A DNA stretch of 64,000 nt, from positions 41,738 to 105,737 of the forward strand of contig NZ_KB912881.1 in NCBI RefSeq assembly GCF_000383875.1, given 5' to 3'. Origin of the DNA: Caldibacillus debilis DSM 16016 (GTDB lineage: Bacteria; Bacillota; Bacilli; Bacillales; Caldibacillaceae). This document shows, piece after piece, positions 57,194-64,000 of this stretch; position 1 is the first letter of the stretch; each line of letters opens with the position of its first letter. Both the position numbers and the translations under genes were made by a program. The notes under the pieces were generated by a model that was not told the origin of the DNA, did not search any database, and saw only the letters and a list, made by a program, of their open reading frames with translations.

Positions 57194-57238
57194 AAAACGC
57201 AGCCGATGGCCCCTCCCGGGGGATGGCTGCGTTTTTCG
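57194..57238 (+). terminator. Terminator of pbpG
   Basis: A 9-bp stem (57196-57204/57225-57233, AACGCAGCC/GGCTGCGTT), with an inner GGCCCC/GGGG arm, is followed by TTTCGTTTC, 60 bp past the stop. Confidence 0.85.
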
Positions 57239-57393
57239 TTTCCGGAAAAAACTTCCGAAGCTTCCGGCGCTGCCGCGAATCTTTCATAGCGCGGGAACGG
57301 ATGATGTCCGAACGTTCGTTTTGGGGAACATTCGGCTCTCCGACGGGCGGGAAACCCGGTCAATACCCGCCGGGCCGGATCCGGAAAACCGGC

Positions 57394-57921
57394 TCATTCT
57401 TCCTCCAAATCTTTTTTCAGTTTTTCATCGGAACGCTCCCACATGCCCGGATCGTGGTTTTTCAGAAAATCGGCGAGCACCTTCTTCGATTCCTTGTCCA
57501 TGTGGCTGACGATAATGTGGCCTTTTAACGATTTGTCCATCCGGTTCACATGCTCGGGCAGGGATTTGTACCCCCTCCGGATGGAACGGTCGACGGTCAG
57601 CTCGCAGGCGGTCACGCCGTGATAATAGGGGCCTTCTTCCTTCCGCTCGACCGTCACCCACACCAGCCAATAGGGTTTTCCGTTCGGCACTTCCTCCTTG
57701 TTCGGGAGAAACTTGATCCCCCTTTCCACCTGGCTTCGCGCATGCATTCCGCCCATGTCGATGAAGGCCCTTCTTTCTTCCACGTCGATGAAGACCGGCG
57801 TCACGTTTTCCAGGTTCAGGACACCGGTTCCGAAGCCCCTGTGCCCGTCCGTCGGATCGTTTTTAATAATGGTAAATTGGATCTGTTTTTTCTCCTTTTT
57901 TTCTTCTTTTTCTTCCGCCAT
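57394..57921 (-). CDS. ywhD: YwhD family protein
   Basis: 175-residue conserved Bacillaceae protein of unknown function. After a Lys/Glu-rich head (about 1-14) comes QFTIIKNDPTDGHRGFGTGVLNLENVTPVFIDVEERRAFIDMGGMHARS, and the second half contains YWLVWVTVERKEEGPYYHGVTACELTVDRSIRRGYKSLPEHVNRMD. No signal peptide or membrane helix. Convergent with pbpG, 23 bp after the downstream protease gene on its strand, so co-transcribed with it. Confidence 0.88.
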   Translation of the reverse strand: MAEEKEEKKEKKQIQFTIIKNDPTDGHRGFGTGVLNLENVTPVFIDVEERRAFIDMGGMHARSQVERGIKFLPNKEEVPNGKPYWLVWVTVERKEEGPYYHGVTACELTVDRSIRRGYKSLPEHVNRMDKSLKGHIIVSHMDKESKKVLADFLKNHDPGMWERSDEKLKKDLEEE

Positions 57922-57944
57922 TTTTCCAACCCTCCTTGCGTCCG

Positions 57945-58625
57945 TCAGGCGAAGACTCCCAGGAAGATGCCGATGATGAAATGATACAGGGCGGGGACCA
58001 CGTATTGGAACAAAGGTCCGATCGTCAAATGATAAAGGGGGTCGACGAAAATCAGGACGAGAAAGATGATCAGTCCGTACGCTTCCAGGGCCGCCATTCT
58101 CACCCGGACATGGGCGGGAACCAGGTCTTCCACAATCCGGTAACCGTCCAGGGGAGGCAGCGGAAGCAGATTAAACACAAAGAGAATGAGATTCAATTGG
58201 ATGAACACGTTGAAAAATTGGGCCGCATAGGGGACCCACACCGATCCGGAAAAGGCGGAAAACAGGAGAAACAGGCAGGCGCCCCCGATAAAAGCCAAGA
58301 GGAGGTTGCTTAACGGCCCCGCCGCGGAAACGACCACCCCCGCCAGCCTCGGGTTTTTAAAATAAAAACGGTTGACCGGAACCGGCCTTGCCCAGCCGAA
58401 CCCGGCAATGAGCAAAACGACCGTTCCGATCGGATCGAGATGGCTGATCGGATTGAGGGTTAGTCGCCCCTGGTTTTTCGCCGTCGGATCGCCGAATTTG
58501 TAAGCGAAATAGGCATGGGAAAACTCGTGAACGGTGAAGGCGATCAAAAGCGAAATGACGATAAACGGCAGACTTTGCAAATCATAATATAAAATCGAAT
58601 TCAAAAATTGAATGAATCCTTCCAT
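57945..58625 (-). CDS. ywhC: Site-2 protease family (M50) membrane protein YwhC
   Basis: 226-residue intramembrane metalloprotease-like protein. The zinc motif HEFSH is in the first helix (His33, Glu34, His37) and the second catalytic motif NLLPLPPLDG is in a later helix; at least five membrane helices are visible. Rhomboid-like M50 proteins of this short group lack PDZ domains and their substrates are not known. ATG 58625. Operon partner of ywhD, as in B. subtilis. Confidence 0.92.
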   Translation of the reverse strand: MEGFIQFLNSILYYDLQSLPFIVISLLIAFTVHEFSHAYFAYKFGDPTAKNQGRLTLNPISHLDPIGTVVLLIAGFGWARPVPVNRFYFKNPRLAGVVVSAAGPLSNLLLAFIGGACLFLLFSAFSGSVWVPYAAQFFNVFIQLNLILFVFNLLPLPPLDGYRIVEDLVPAHVRVRMAALEAYGLIIFLVLIFVDPLYHLTIGPLFQYVVPALYHFIIGIFLGVFA

Positions 58626-58809
58626 ATCATCCGCTCCCCGAAAATGTTGCGCCTGAAAAAGTGAAGGGATGCGCCGTTTTCCGGCGGGGGCCCCGTCCCG
58701 GCGGAGCCAAAGGGACGTCCCGCCTTCCGGCTTCGTCCGGGAGGACGCCGGCTGAATGAGGGATGCTCCCTTCCATTTTCACGCGAGGTTCTTCCCGCGG
58801 CTGCCGCCG

Positions 58810-59352
58810 TTACATGCGGATCTTTTCGCGGCTGTCATCGTCCGCCTTGTACAGCTCCTTCAGCCGGGCAATATATTCATAGGCTTGGTCGATTTCTTCC
58901 TCCGTATATCCCTGTTTGCTTTTTAGCGAATGGATCTTTTCCGTCACCGCAAATTTCGGCAACGACTCAAAATAAAGGACGGTTGAAACGAGTTCCAAAA
59001 AACGTCCGCTTTTTTCATTCATATCCAAAAAGCAAGGTTTTAAGAACGGAAAATCCTCTTCCAACGGAAACATTTTCAAAAATTCTTCTCCGGAACCGGT
59101 GATGGAATACCTGTACTGCACGTAGCCGCCGATCTTTTCCGCCCGTTCCACGAGGAAGCCCATATTCACCAGCTCTTCGATCCGGAGGGACAGCTCCTCG
59201 GAATAGGGGCCGAAAAAATGGAAGTCGAATTTTTCCTGGAAAGGGAAGTTTAGCTTCTTGGCGATATAGATCATTTTTTGGAATTTTTTCCGGCCGGCGA
59301 TTTCCCCCGAGGCCCTGACGGCAAACAAGATTTTCGCATGTTCCAACAGCAT
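58810..59352 (-). CDS. ywgA: YwgA family protein
   Basis: 180-residue protein. An N-terminal winged-helix-like region (LLEHAKILFAVRASGEIAGRKKFQKMIYIAKKLNFPF) is followed by HFFGPYSEELSLRIEELVNMGFLVE, a pattern reminiscent of DUF4065-like and YwgA proteins. Function unknown. Start at ATG 59352 with GGGAGTGGAAAGCG upstream, which gives a length near the B. subtilis protein; the frame is open to 59388. It follows ywfO by 32 bp, so the pair is probably one operon. Confidence 0.85.
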   Translation of the reverse strand: MLLEHAKILFAVRASGEIAGRKKFQKMIYIAKKLNFPFQEKFDFHFFGPYSEELSLRIEELVNMGFLVERAEKIGGYVQYRYSITGSGEEFLKMFPLEEDFPFLKPCFLDMNEKSGRFLELVSTVLYFESLPKFAVTEKIHSLKSKQGYTEEEIDQAYEYIARLKELYKADDDSREKIRM

Positions 59353-59384
59353 CGCTTTCCACTCCCAGCGGATGGTATCCCGGA

Positions 59385-60686
59385 TCACGGGATATTCAGC
59401 AATTTTCTTATCGTCCGTTTCACGTTTTTCTTTGACGATTCATCCAGCAGAAAATCGAGGGGAAAATACAATTTGTGATCGGTTCGCCTTTTCCCGCTGA
59501 TGGCTTCGACGATTTCCGATTCCTGGGACAATTCCCGCAGTTCCCCTCCCGGCATTAGGAGAAAGATGGGCAGCCGTTCCCCCTCCTCCCCCGGGCGGTA
59601 GAAATCGTAGGGAAGATCCGAGGAAGAATCGATAACCAGATAGTATTCCGGATCGATGCCCGCCTTTTTAAACAAGGATACGAGTTCAAGATATTTTGGG
59701 TATTCTTTCGCCGGATCGAATTCGGTATATTTGAACAGCCGGCGGTTGATAAAGCGGTCGCACAGATCCCTTAAGACCGGGTCCTCTTCCTCCTGCCAAA
59801 CCTGGAAATAATAGAAAACGACCGATTCGTCCAAATGCAGGTATTCATCGAGGGAGATGCCGCCGGCGAACAACGTGAGGAAATGGACCGGCGGATGTTT
59901 GAACGGATAGCCGTTCCGGTACAGGTTTTTTGCCCGGTGCAGGATATTGTTTAAAATCACTTCCCCGCTCCTCGTTACCGGGTGGAAGTAGACCTGCCAA
60001 TACATCTGGTACCGGCTCATGATGTAATCTTCCACCGCGTGCATCCCGCTTTTTTTGAAAACCACCTGGTCTTCGTAGGGGCGCATGATCCGCAAGATCC
60101 GTTCCATGTCGAAATGGCCGTAACTGACCCCGGTGTAATAGGCATCCCTCAGCAAATAATCCATCCGGTCGGCGTCGATCTGGCTGGAAATCAGGCTTAC
60201 GATCAATTTGTTCGGATAGGTTTTGGCGATCACTTCCGCCACTTTTTCCGGAAAGCCGTTCCCGACGCGGCGGAGCACCCGGTTGACTTCGGTGTCGCCC
60301 AAAATGATCGCCCGGGTAAACTTTTCATGGTCCAGGTCAAAGACCTTTTCGAAGGAATGGGAAAAGGGGCCGTGCCCCAAATCATGCAAAAGGGCGGCGC
60401 AGAGGGAAAGGAGCCTTTCTTCCCCGCTCCATTCCCTTTGCCCGTCAAACACGTCGTCGACGATGCGGCGGACGATTTCGTAAACGCCGAGGGAATGGCT
60501 GAACCGGCTATGTTCCGCGCCGTGAAAGGTCAAATAGGTCGTTCCGAGCTGCCTGATCCTCCGCAAGCGCTGGAACTCCTTCGTGCCGATCAAATCCCAA
60601 ATGACCCGGTCGGAAACGTGGATGTAACGGTGAACCGGATCCTTAAACACCTTTTCTTCATCCAATTTTTCCGCAGCGTACGCCAT
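59385..60686 (-). CDS. ywfO: HD-domain phosphohydrolase YwfO (dNTP triphosphohydrolase-like)
   Basis: 433-residue metal-dependent hydrolase. HD-domain motifs: RLRRIRQLGTTYLTFHGAEHSRFSHSLGVYEIVRRI with the first His, then LCAALLHDLGHGPFSHSFE with the HD pair, then SSQIDADRMDYLLRDAYYTGVSYG. This matches the SAMHD1-like dNTPase family, whose enterococcal homologue is allosteric. Start ATG 60686 (GGAAG 10 bp upstream) preferred over TTG 60692. Divergent neighbour of rsfA in B. subtilis; here a small gene lies between. Confidence 0.93.
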   Translation of the reverse strand: MAYAAEKLDEEKVFKDPVHRYIHVSDRVIWDLIGTKEFQRLRRIRQLGTTYLTFHGAEHSRFSHSLGVYEIVRRIVDDVFDGQREWSGEERLLSLCAALLHDLGHGPFSHSFEKVFDLDHEKFTRAIILGDTEVNRVLRRVGNGFPEKVAEVIAKTYPNKLIVSLISSQIDADRMDYLLRDAYYTGVSYGHFDMERILRIMRPYEDQVVFKKSGMHAVEDYIMSRYQMYWQVYFHPVTRSGEVILNNILHRAKNLYRNGYPFKHPPVHFLTLFAGGISLDEYLHLDESVVFYYFQVWQEEEDPVLRDLCDRFINRRLFKYTEFDPAKEYPKYLELVSLFKKAGIDPEYYLVIDSSSDLPYDFYRPGEEGERLPIFLLMPGGELRELSQESEIVEAISGKRRTDHKLYFPLDFLLDESSKKNVKRTIRKLLNIP

Positions 60687-60737
60687 GGGCAATCATCTTC
60701 CTTCATTTTTCTCCGCCCGCGGGAAGGCGGTTTTTCG

Positions 60738-60790
60738 GTAAAAAAGAAACATCCCATAAACGTTCCTTTTCTGCTGAACCGGGATGTTTC
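60738..60790 (-). terminator. Terminator of the DUF1450 gene
   Basis: A 10-bp stem (60746-60755/60781-60790, GAAACATCCC/GGGATGTTTC) with a 25-nt loop is followed by TTTCTTTTTT on the minus strand. It separates the DUF1450 gene from ywfO. Confidence 0.65.
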
Positions 60791-60833
60791 GGAAGGGTTT
60801 CGCAAAACCACGAGGGATCAAAAGGACGCTTCT

Positions 60834-61058
60834 TCACAGCCCCAATTTTCCCTTGATCTTTTCCACCAATTCCTCTTCGGTGAAAGCGGCGACGGGGCGG
60901 TTGTTCACGAAGGCGAAGGTCTTCTTTCTCCCCGGGCCGCAATAGGATTGGCACCCGATTTGTATCTCCGCATCCGGATCGATCTTTTTCAGCTTCGGGA
61001 TTAAGGTTTTTAAATGAACCGCCTGGCAGTCGCCGCACACCCTGAAGACATTGGCCAT
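60834..61058 (-). CDS. DUF1450 family protein (YuzB-like)
   Basis: 74-residue protein with four conserved cysteines ([11 protein letters not shown] and [23 protein letters not shown]), suggesting a thioredoxin-like or iron-sulfur-binding small fold. Close to YuzB/DUF1450. Start ATG 61058 with AAAGGA 10 bp upstream; upstream in-frame codons lack support. Function unknown. It precedes ywfO on the same strand but ends in its own terminator. Confidence 0.85.
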   Translation of the reverse strand: MANVFRVCGDCQAVHLKTLIPKLKKIDPDAEIQIGCQSYCGPGRKKTFAFVNNRPVAAFTEEELVEKIKGKLGL

Positions 61059-61296
61059 CTCCGGACATTCCTTTCCGAGGAACCGCAACGGGGATTCCCG
61101 CCGCGGCAAAAAGCGTATCCGAACAGCCGCTTCCCGGAACGCCCCTTGCGGCCGTTATGAACGATGATGTAACTAAAACGTATTTTACAGATATTTTTTT
61201 TCCATATCAAGGAATCGGGCGGCAAAACCGGAAAACCGCCGTTCCTTCCGGAAGACATGCGCCCTTTCCGAAACTAGTATCCTTTCATCTCTTATT

Positions 61297-61326
61297 GTAT
61301 AAATCAAAAAAAAATTGTCCATGCTG
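61297..61326 (+). promoter_or_regulatory. Candidate sigma-G/sigma-F promoter of rsfA
   Basis: GTATA (61297-61301) and CATGCTG (61320-61326) are 18 bp apart, fitting a forespore sigma-G pattern (GHATR, 18 bp, CATNNTA) with one mismatch. rsfA is expressed in the forespore in B. subtilis. The rest of 61059-61296 has no recognised element. Confidence 0.4.
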
Positions 61327-61375
61327 ATTAGTAACGCGATAAACATCCAAAAATAAAATCAGGGAGTTGAAGAAG

Positions 61376-62080
61376 ATGAAAGTTCGCCAAGATGCATGGA
61401 CGGAAGAAAATGACCTGCTTCTTGCCGAAACCGTTCTGCGCCATGTGCGCGAAGGGAGCACCCAACTAAACGCCTTCGAGGAAGTCGGGGACAAGTTGAA
61501 CCGGACGAGCGCCGCCTGCGGGTTCCGCTGGAACGCCGTCGTCCGCAAAAAATACGAAAAGGCGCTGGAACTGGCCAAAAAGCAGCGGAAACAGCGGCAA
61601 AGGTACTTGGGAAAGGATCACTCCGGCAAGAAAAAACTACTCTATCAACCGCCGATGCCGTCTGAAGAGGAATTGAAGCTGCTCGCGGCTCCCGCTGTCA
61701 TGGACGCGGACGAAGCCGCCGGAAGCGGAGGCGGCGGGGAAAGGCCCCAGGATGTTTCCCATCCCGGCGAAAGCCTGACGCTGCCCCATGTCATCCAATT
61801 TTTGCAAAATCTGCACCTTTCCACCCTGCAATCCGGTTCGGAGAAACTGGAAAACGAACGTTTGAAAAGGGAAAATGAAGATTTGAAGAAAAAAGCGGAA
61901 GAACTGGAAAATAAAATAAAAGAATTGGAGCGGGAAGCCGAAGCGATGAAGGAAGACTACGAAACGATCATGAAAATCATGAACCGGGCGAGAAAGCTGG
62001 TCCTGTTCGAAGAGGAAGAACGTCCGGCCACCACCTTTAAAATGGACAAAAACGGAAATTTGGAAAAAATGGCCGAATAG
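61376..62080 (+). CDS. rsfA: Prespore-specific transcriptional regulator RsfA
   Basis: 234-residue Myb/SANT-like regulator of forespore genes. The N-terminal DNA-binding part [35 protein letters not shown] and [25 protein letters not shown] is conserved. A Gly-rich linker follows, and a coiled coil (about 165-215, [31 protein letters not shown]) ends the protein. Start ATG 61376 with GGGAG 9 bp upstream rather than TTG 61367. In B. subtilis it fine-tunes sigma-F genes and adjoins ywfO. The group II intron lies 25 bp past its stop. Confidence 0.93.
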   Translation: MKVRQDAWTEENDLLLAETVLRHVREGSTQLNAFEEVGDKLNRTSAACGFRWNAVVRKKYEKALELAKKQRKQRQRYLGKDHSGKKKLLYQPPMPSEEELKLLAAPAVMDADEAAGSGGGGERPQDVSHPGESLTLPHVIQFLQNLHLSTLQSGSEKLENERLKRENEDLKKKAEELENKIKELEREAEAMKEDYETIMKIMNRARKLVLFEEEERPATTFKMDKNGNLEKMAE

Positions 62081-62104
62081 ACGTTTATCGGCGCAACCGG
62101 GAAG

Positions 62105-64000
62105 ATCGAGTAGGAGGGGGCGGCTAACCCCCGTCCCCTCACACCACCTAGCATGCGGGTCCGCACTAGGCGGTTCGTCAACCTTGACGGAGTTCGAAGT
62201 ATCGTTGCGTCAAACTTTTGAGACCTTGGGCCTTCCAGTAGGACTTTCCCAGTGCTTGGTGCAGTTGAGGAGTTTTTGTTGTCCGCCATGCCCCTTTTCG
62301 GGTATTCGCAATCTCCAAAACCGTTCTCTCGTTCAGCCCCAGTGCCCTCAATTCGCGCATTCTCGTTCTCACCCGTTTCCATTGGAGCCATAGGCACAGT
62401 CGAAGCCGTCGACGCACCCATCCCTCCATGTTCCTGAGAATGGATGGGGTTTCGATGAGTTGGAAATACCCCATCCATCCCATGGTGTATTGATTCACGC
62501 GACGAATGCGTTCTTCCATTGGGAGACTCCAGTTGGGATTAGTTGATTGTCGAATGCGCTGTTTAAAGCGTTGAATCGACTTGGGAGCGAGGCGAATGCG
62601 TGCTTCCCGTTCCGGTGTAAAGCTGAATCCAAGAAACGTACGCTTCCACGGACGGTCCACGGCGCTTTTCTCCTCATTGACCTTGAGTTTGAGCTTCTTC
62701 TCTAAGAACCGTTGGATGCCTTGTTTCACCCGTAATCCTGCCCGTAGACTTTTTACGTAGATATTGCAGTCGTCTGCATAACGGCAGAATTTCAGTCCCC
62801 GTTTCTCCAATTCCTTGTCCAGATCATCGAGAAGGATGTTCGCAAGCAGAGGACTGAGCGGCCCGCCTTGCGGCGTCCCTTCCTCCGTCTGCACCTTCAC
62901 CCCTCCGATCATGACGCCGGCTTGCAGGTACGCGCGGATCAATTTCAGCACGCGTTTATCTTTGACTTTCCGGGCAACCCGGCTCATCAGGATATCGTGG
63001 TTGACCCGATCAAAGAACTTTTCCAGGTCGATGTCCACGACATACCGGTATCCTTCCCGGATGTATCGTTGCGCTTGCCGAACGGCGTCATGGGCGCTGC
63101 GGCCAGGACGGAATCCGAAGCTGTAGGGAGAGAAGTCCGGGTCAAAGATCGGCGTCAGTTCCTGGAGGATGGCCTGTTGGATCAACCGGTCCATCACGGT
63201 GGGAATTCCTAACAGCCGTATGCCGCCGTTGGGTTTCGGGATTTCGACCCTGCGGACAGGCGTCGGCCGATAGGTTCCCTCCAAGAGTTGGGCTCGAATC
63301 GAGCTCCAGTGCGTCCGGATATAATCACGGAGTTGATCAGTCGATACTCCGTCGATTCCCGGCGCTCCCCGGTTGGCTTCGACCCGTTTGAGCGCCGTGA
63401 TGAGGTTGTCTCTCGCTAAGATGCGTTCCAACAGAGCCATTTCAGTTCTTCTCCTTCCGCGGGATGAGATTCAGGTCTTGCCGGGCTGTGCTCAGCCCTT
63501 TGACTGAGGACCTCCGGGCTTCACCCATCTTTCCTCAGTCAAGTTCCTAAGGGGAATTCTGCTTCCACGCACAGCATCTCGAAAGAGTCTGATTCACCCC
63601 TGAGTTGACGTTCGGCCCTTCCTGTTTCAGGCGTCCCTTACTCCAGTACTATGGCCTCTGCTGACTCCTGTACGTTCAATAGAACCTTTCGGTTCTGGTT
63701 ACCATCGTCAGAAGGCGTTCCGTACAGGCCTCCCCGGATAAGGGCGGACACTTTCCACTCATGCACCTGCCCAATATACCTCCACAGCCCTTGGCGGCTT
63801 GGGACTTCGTCTTGTTTCGCAGACTCGTCCGACTGTGACGGCCTCCGATTGGGTTCGTGTACCTCAGGTCGAGTGTTTGCCTCCAGCTTCCTTCGGATTC
63901 CGCCTCACAGCGGACACCCTTGCCTTCAGCTAACGGTAGGCGCTCGCCAGCCCCCGTTCGGGACTTTCACCCTATAGCGTCACACCCATGCCGGGCGTAC
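62105..64000 (-). mobile_element. Group IIC intron, apparently complete
   Basis: On the minus strand the element begins at or next to the window end with a GTACGCCCGGCATGGGTGTG start typical of IIC introns (usually GTGCG). It contains the GGGTGAAAGTCCCGAAC domain I region, an intact reverse transcriptase gene and, at the left end, a domain V-like stem (GAACCGCC... to ...GGTGGTGTGAGGGGACGG) and a final CCTACTCGAT (3' end at about 62105). Total about 1.9 kb, the usual size. IIC introns typically insert downstream of terminator hairpins; its 5' exon lies outside the window. Confidence 0.85.
62178..63440 (-). CDS. ltrA: Group II intron reverse transcriptase/maturase (no endonuclease)
   Basis: 420-residue reverse transcriptase. 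Motifs: PGIDGVSTDQL, RLLGIPTVMDRLIQQAIL, SFGFRPGRSAHDAV, VDIDLEKFFDRVNHD, GTPQGGPLSPLLANILLDDLD and the catalytic YADD at 221-224. The maturase/thumb domain follows with GMGYFQ-like MGWMGYFQLIETPS. There is no C-terminal HNH endonuclease, as expected for class IIC. ATG 63440 with GGAGAAG upstream. The frame is intact, so the intron is probably active in splicing and retrohoming. Confidence 0.95.
   Translation of the reverse strand: MALLERILARDNLITALKRVEANRGAPGIDGVSTDQLRDYIRTHWSSIRAQLLEGTYRPTPVRRVEIPKPNGGIRLLGIPTVMDRLIQQAILQELTPIFDPDFSPYSFGFRPGRSAHDAVRQAQRYIREGYRYVVDIDLEKFFDRVNHDILMSRVARKVKDKRVLKLIRAYLQAGVMIGGVKVQTEEGTPQGGPLSPLLANILLDDLDKELEKRGLKFCRYADDCNIYVKSLRAGLRVKQGIQRFLEKKLKLKVNEEKSAVDRPWKRTFLGFSFTPEREARIRLAPKSIQRFKQRIRQSTNPNWSLPMEERIRRVNQYTMGWMGYFQLIETPSILRNMEGWVRRRLRLCLWLQWKRVRTRMRELRALGLNERTVLEIANTRKGAWRTTKTPQLHQALGKSYWKAQGLKSLTQRYFELRQG

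Noticed and set aside
62178..63440. Retron or DGR reverse transcriptase
   Set aside because: The flanking RNA shows group II intron domain I, V and VI features and the protein matches intron maturases, not retron or DGR types.

Overview
The window is a chromosomal segment of a spore-forming Firmicute of the Bacillaceae. It carries spo0F, spoIIR, rsfA and pbpG, Bacillus-type ATP synthase, MurA and Rho, and gene order follows the Bacillus subtilis ywz/atp/upp/glyA/ywl/prfA/tdk/rho/spo0F/pyrG/rpoE/fadF/speBE/ywh/ywf region very closely. Coding GC is well above B. subtilis, with GC-rich spacers, which suggests a moderately thermophilic relative such as Caldibacillus. That genus assignment is inference.

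Layout. 1-7.9 kb: ywzB (cut by the window edge) and the complete F1Fo ATP synthase operon atpIBEFHAGDC, all on the minus strand. 8.5-18.1 kb: mnaA, upp, glyA, ywlG, rpiB, a chemotaxis receptor, the arginine phosphatase ywlE, mntP and the tRNA-modification gene ywlC, all minus. 18.2-18.45 kb: a divergent intergenic region packed with DnaA boxes, followed by sporulation gene spoIIR on the plus strand. 19.2-29.7 kb: prmC, prfA, tdk, rpmE, rho, glpX, murA, fsa, fbaA and spo0F (minus): translation termination, nucleotide salvage, wall precursor synthesis and central carbon metabolism. 29.8-31.0 kb: ywjG and a GNAT acetyltransferase (plus). 31.4-32.3 kb: an AT-rich islet with one DUF4097 gene, unlike its surroundings. 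32.6-35.1 kb: pyrG, with a probable G-reiteration attenuator in its leader, and rpoE.

35.8-44.8 kb: an acyl-CoA catabolic cluster on the minus strand (thiolase, 3-hydroxyacyl-CoA dehydrogenase, two acyl-CoA dehydrogenases, a TetR regulator and the B12-dependent mutase IcmF). A fadF-like iron-sulfur membrane protein at 48.6-50.7 kb probably belongs to the same regulon, because near-identical palindromes lie upstream of both transcription units. Between them are adhT (plus, possible Rex box) and a TraB-family membrane protein.

50.9-62.1 kb: ywiB, speB and speE (polyamines), pbpG, ywhD, a site-2-type protease, ywgA, the HD hydrolase ywfO, a DUF1450 protein and rsfA. A complete-looking group IIC intron with an endonuclease-less reverse transcriptase fills 62.1-64.0 kb in minus orientation.

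The features best deserving follow-up are non-coding: an array of about 17 copies of a near-palindromic 9-bp core spaced mostly 21 bp (two helical turns) between speE and pbpG; the DnaA-box cluster; the paired TetR operators; degenerate tandem repeats of 49 and 64 bp; and the pyrG leader. Most starts below were chosen by ribosome-binding site and family length and differ from the longest open frame.
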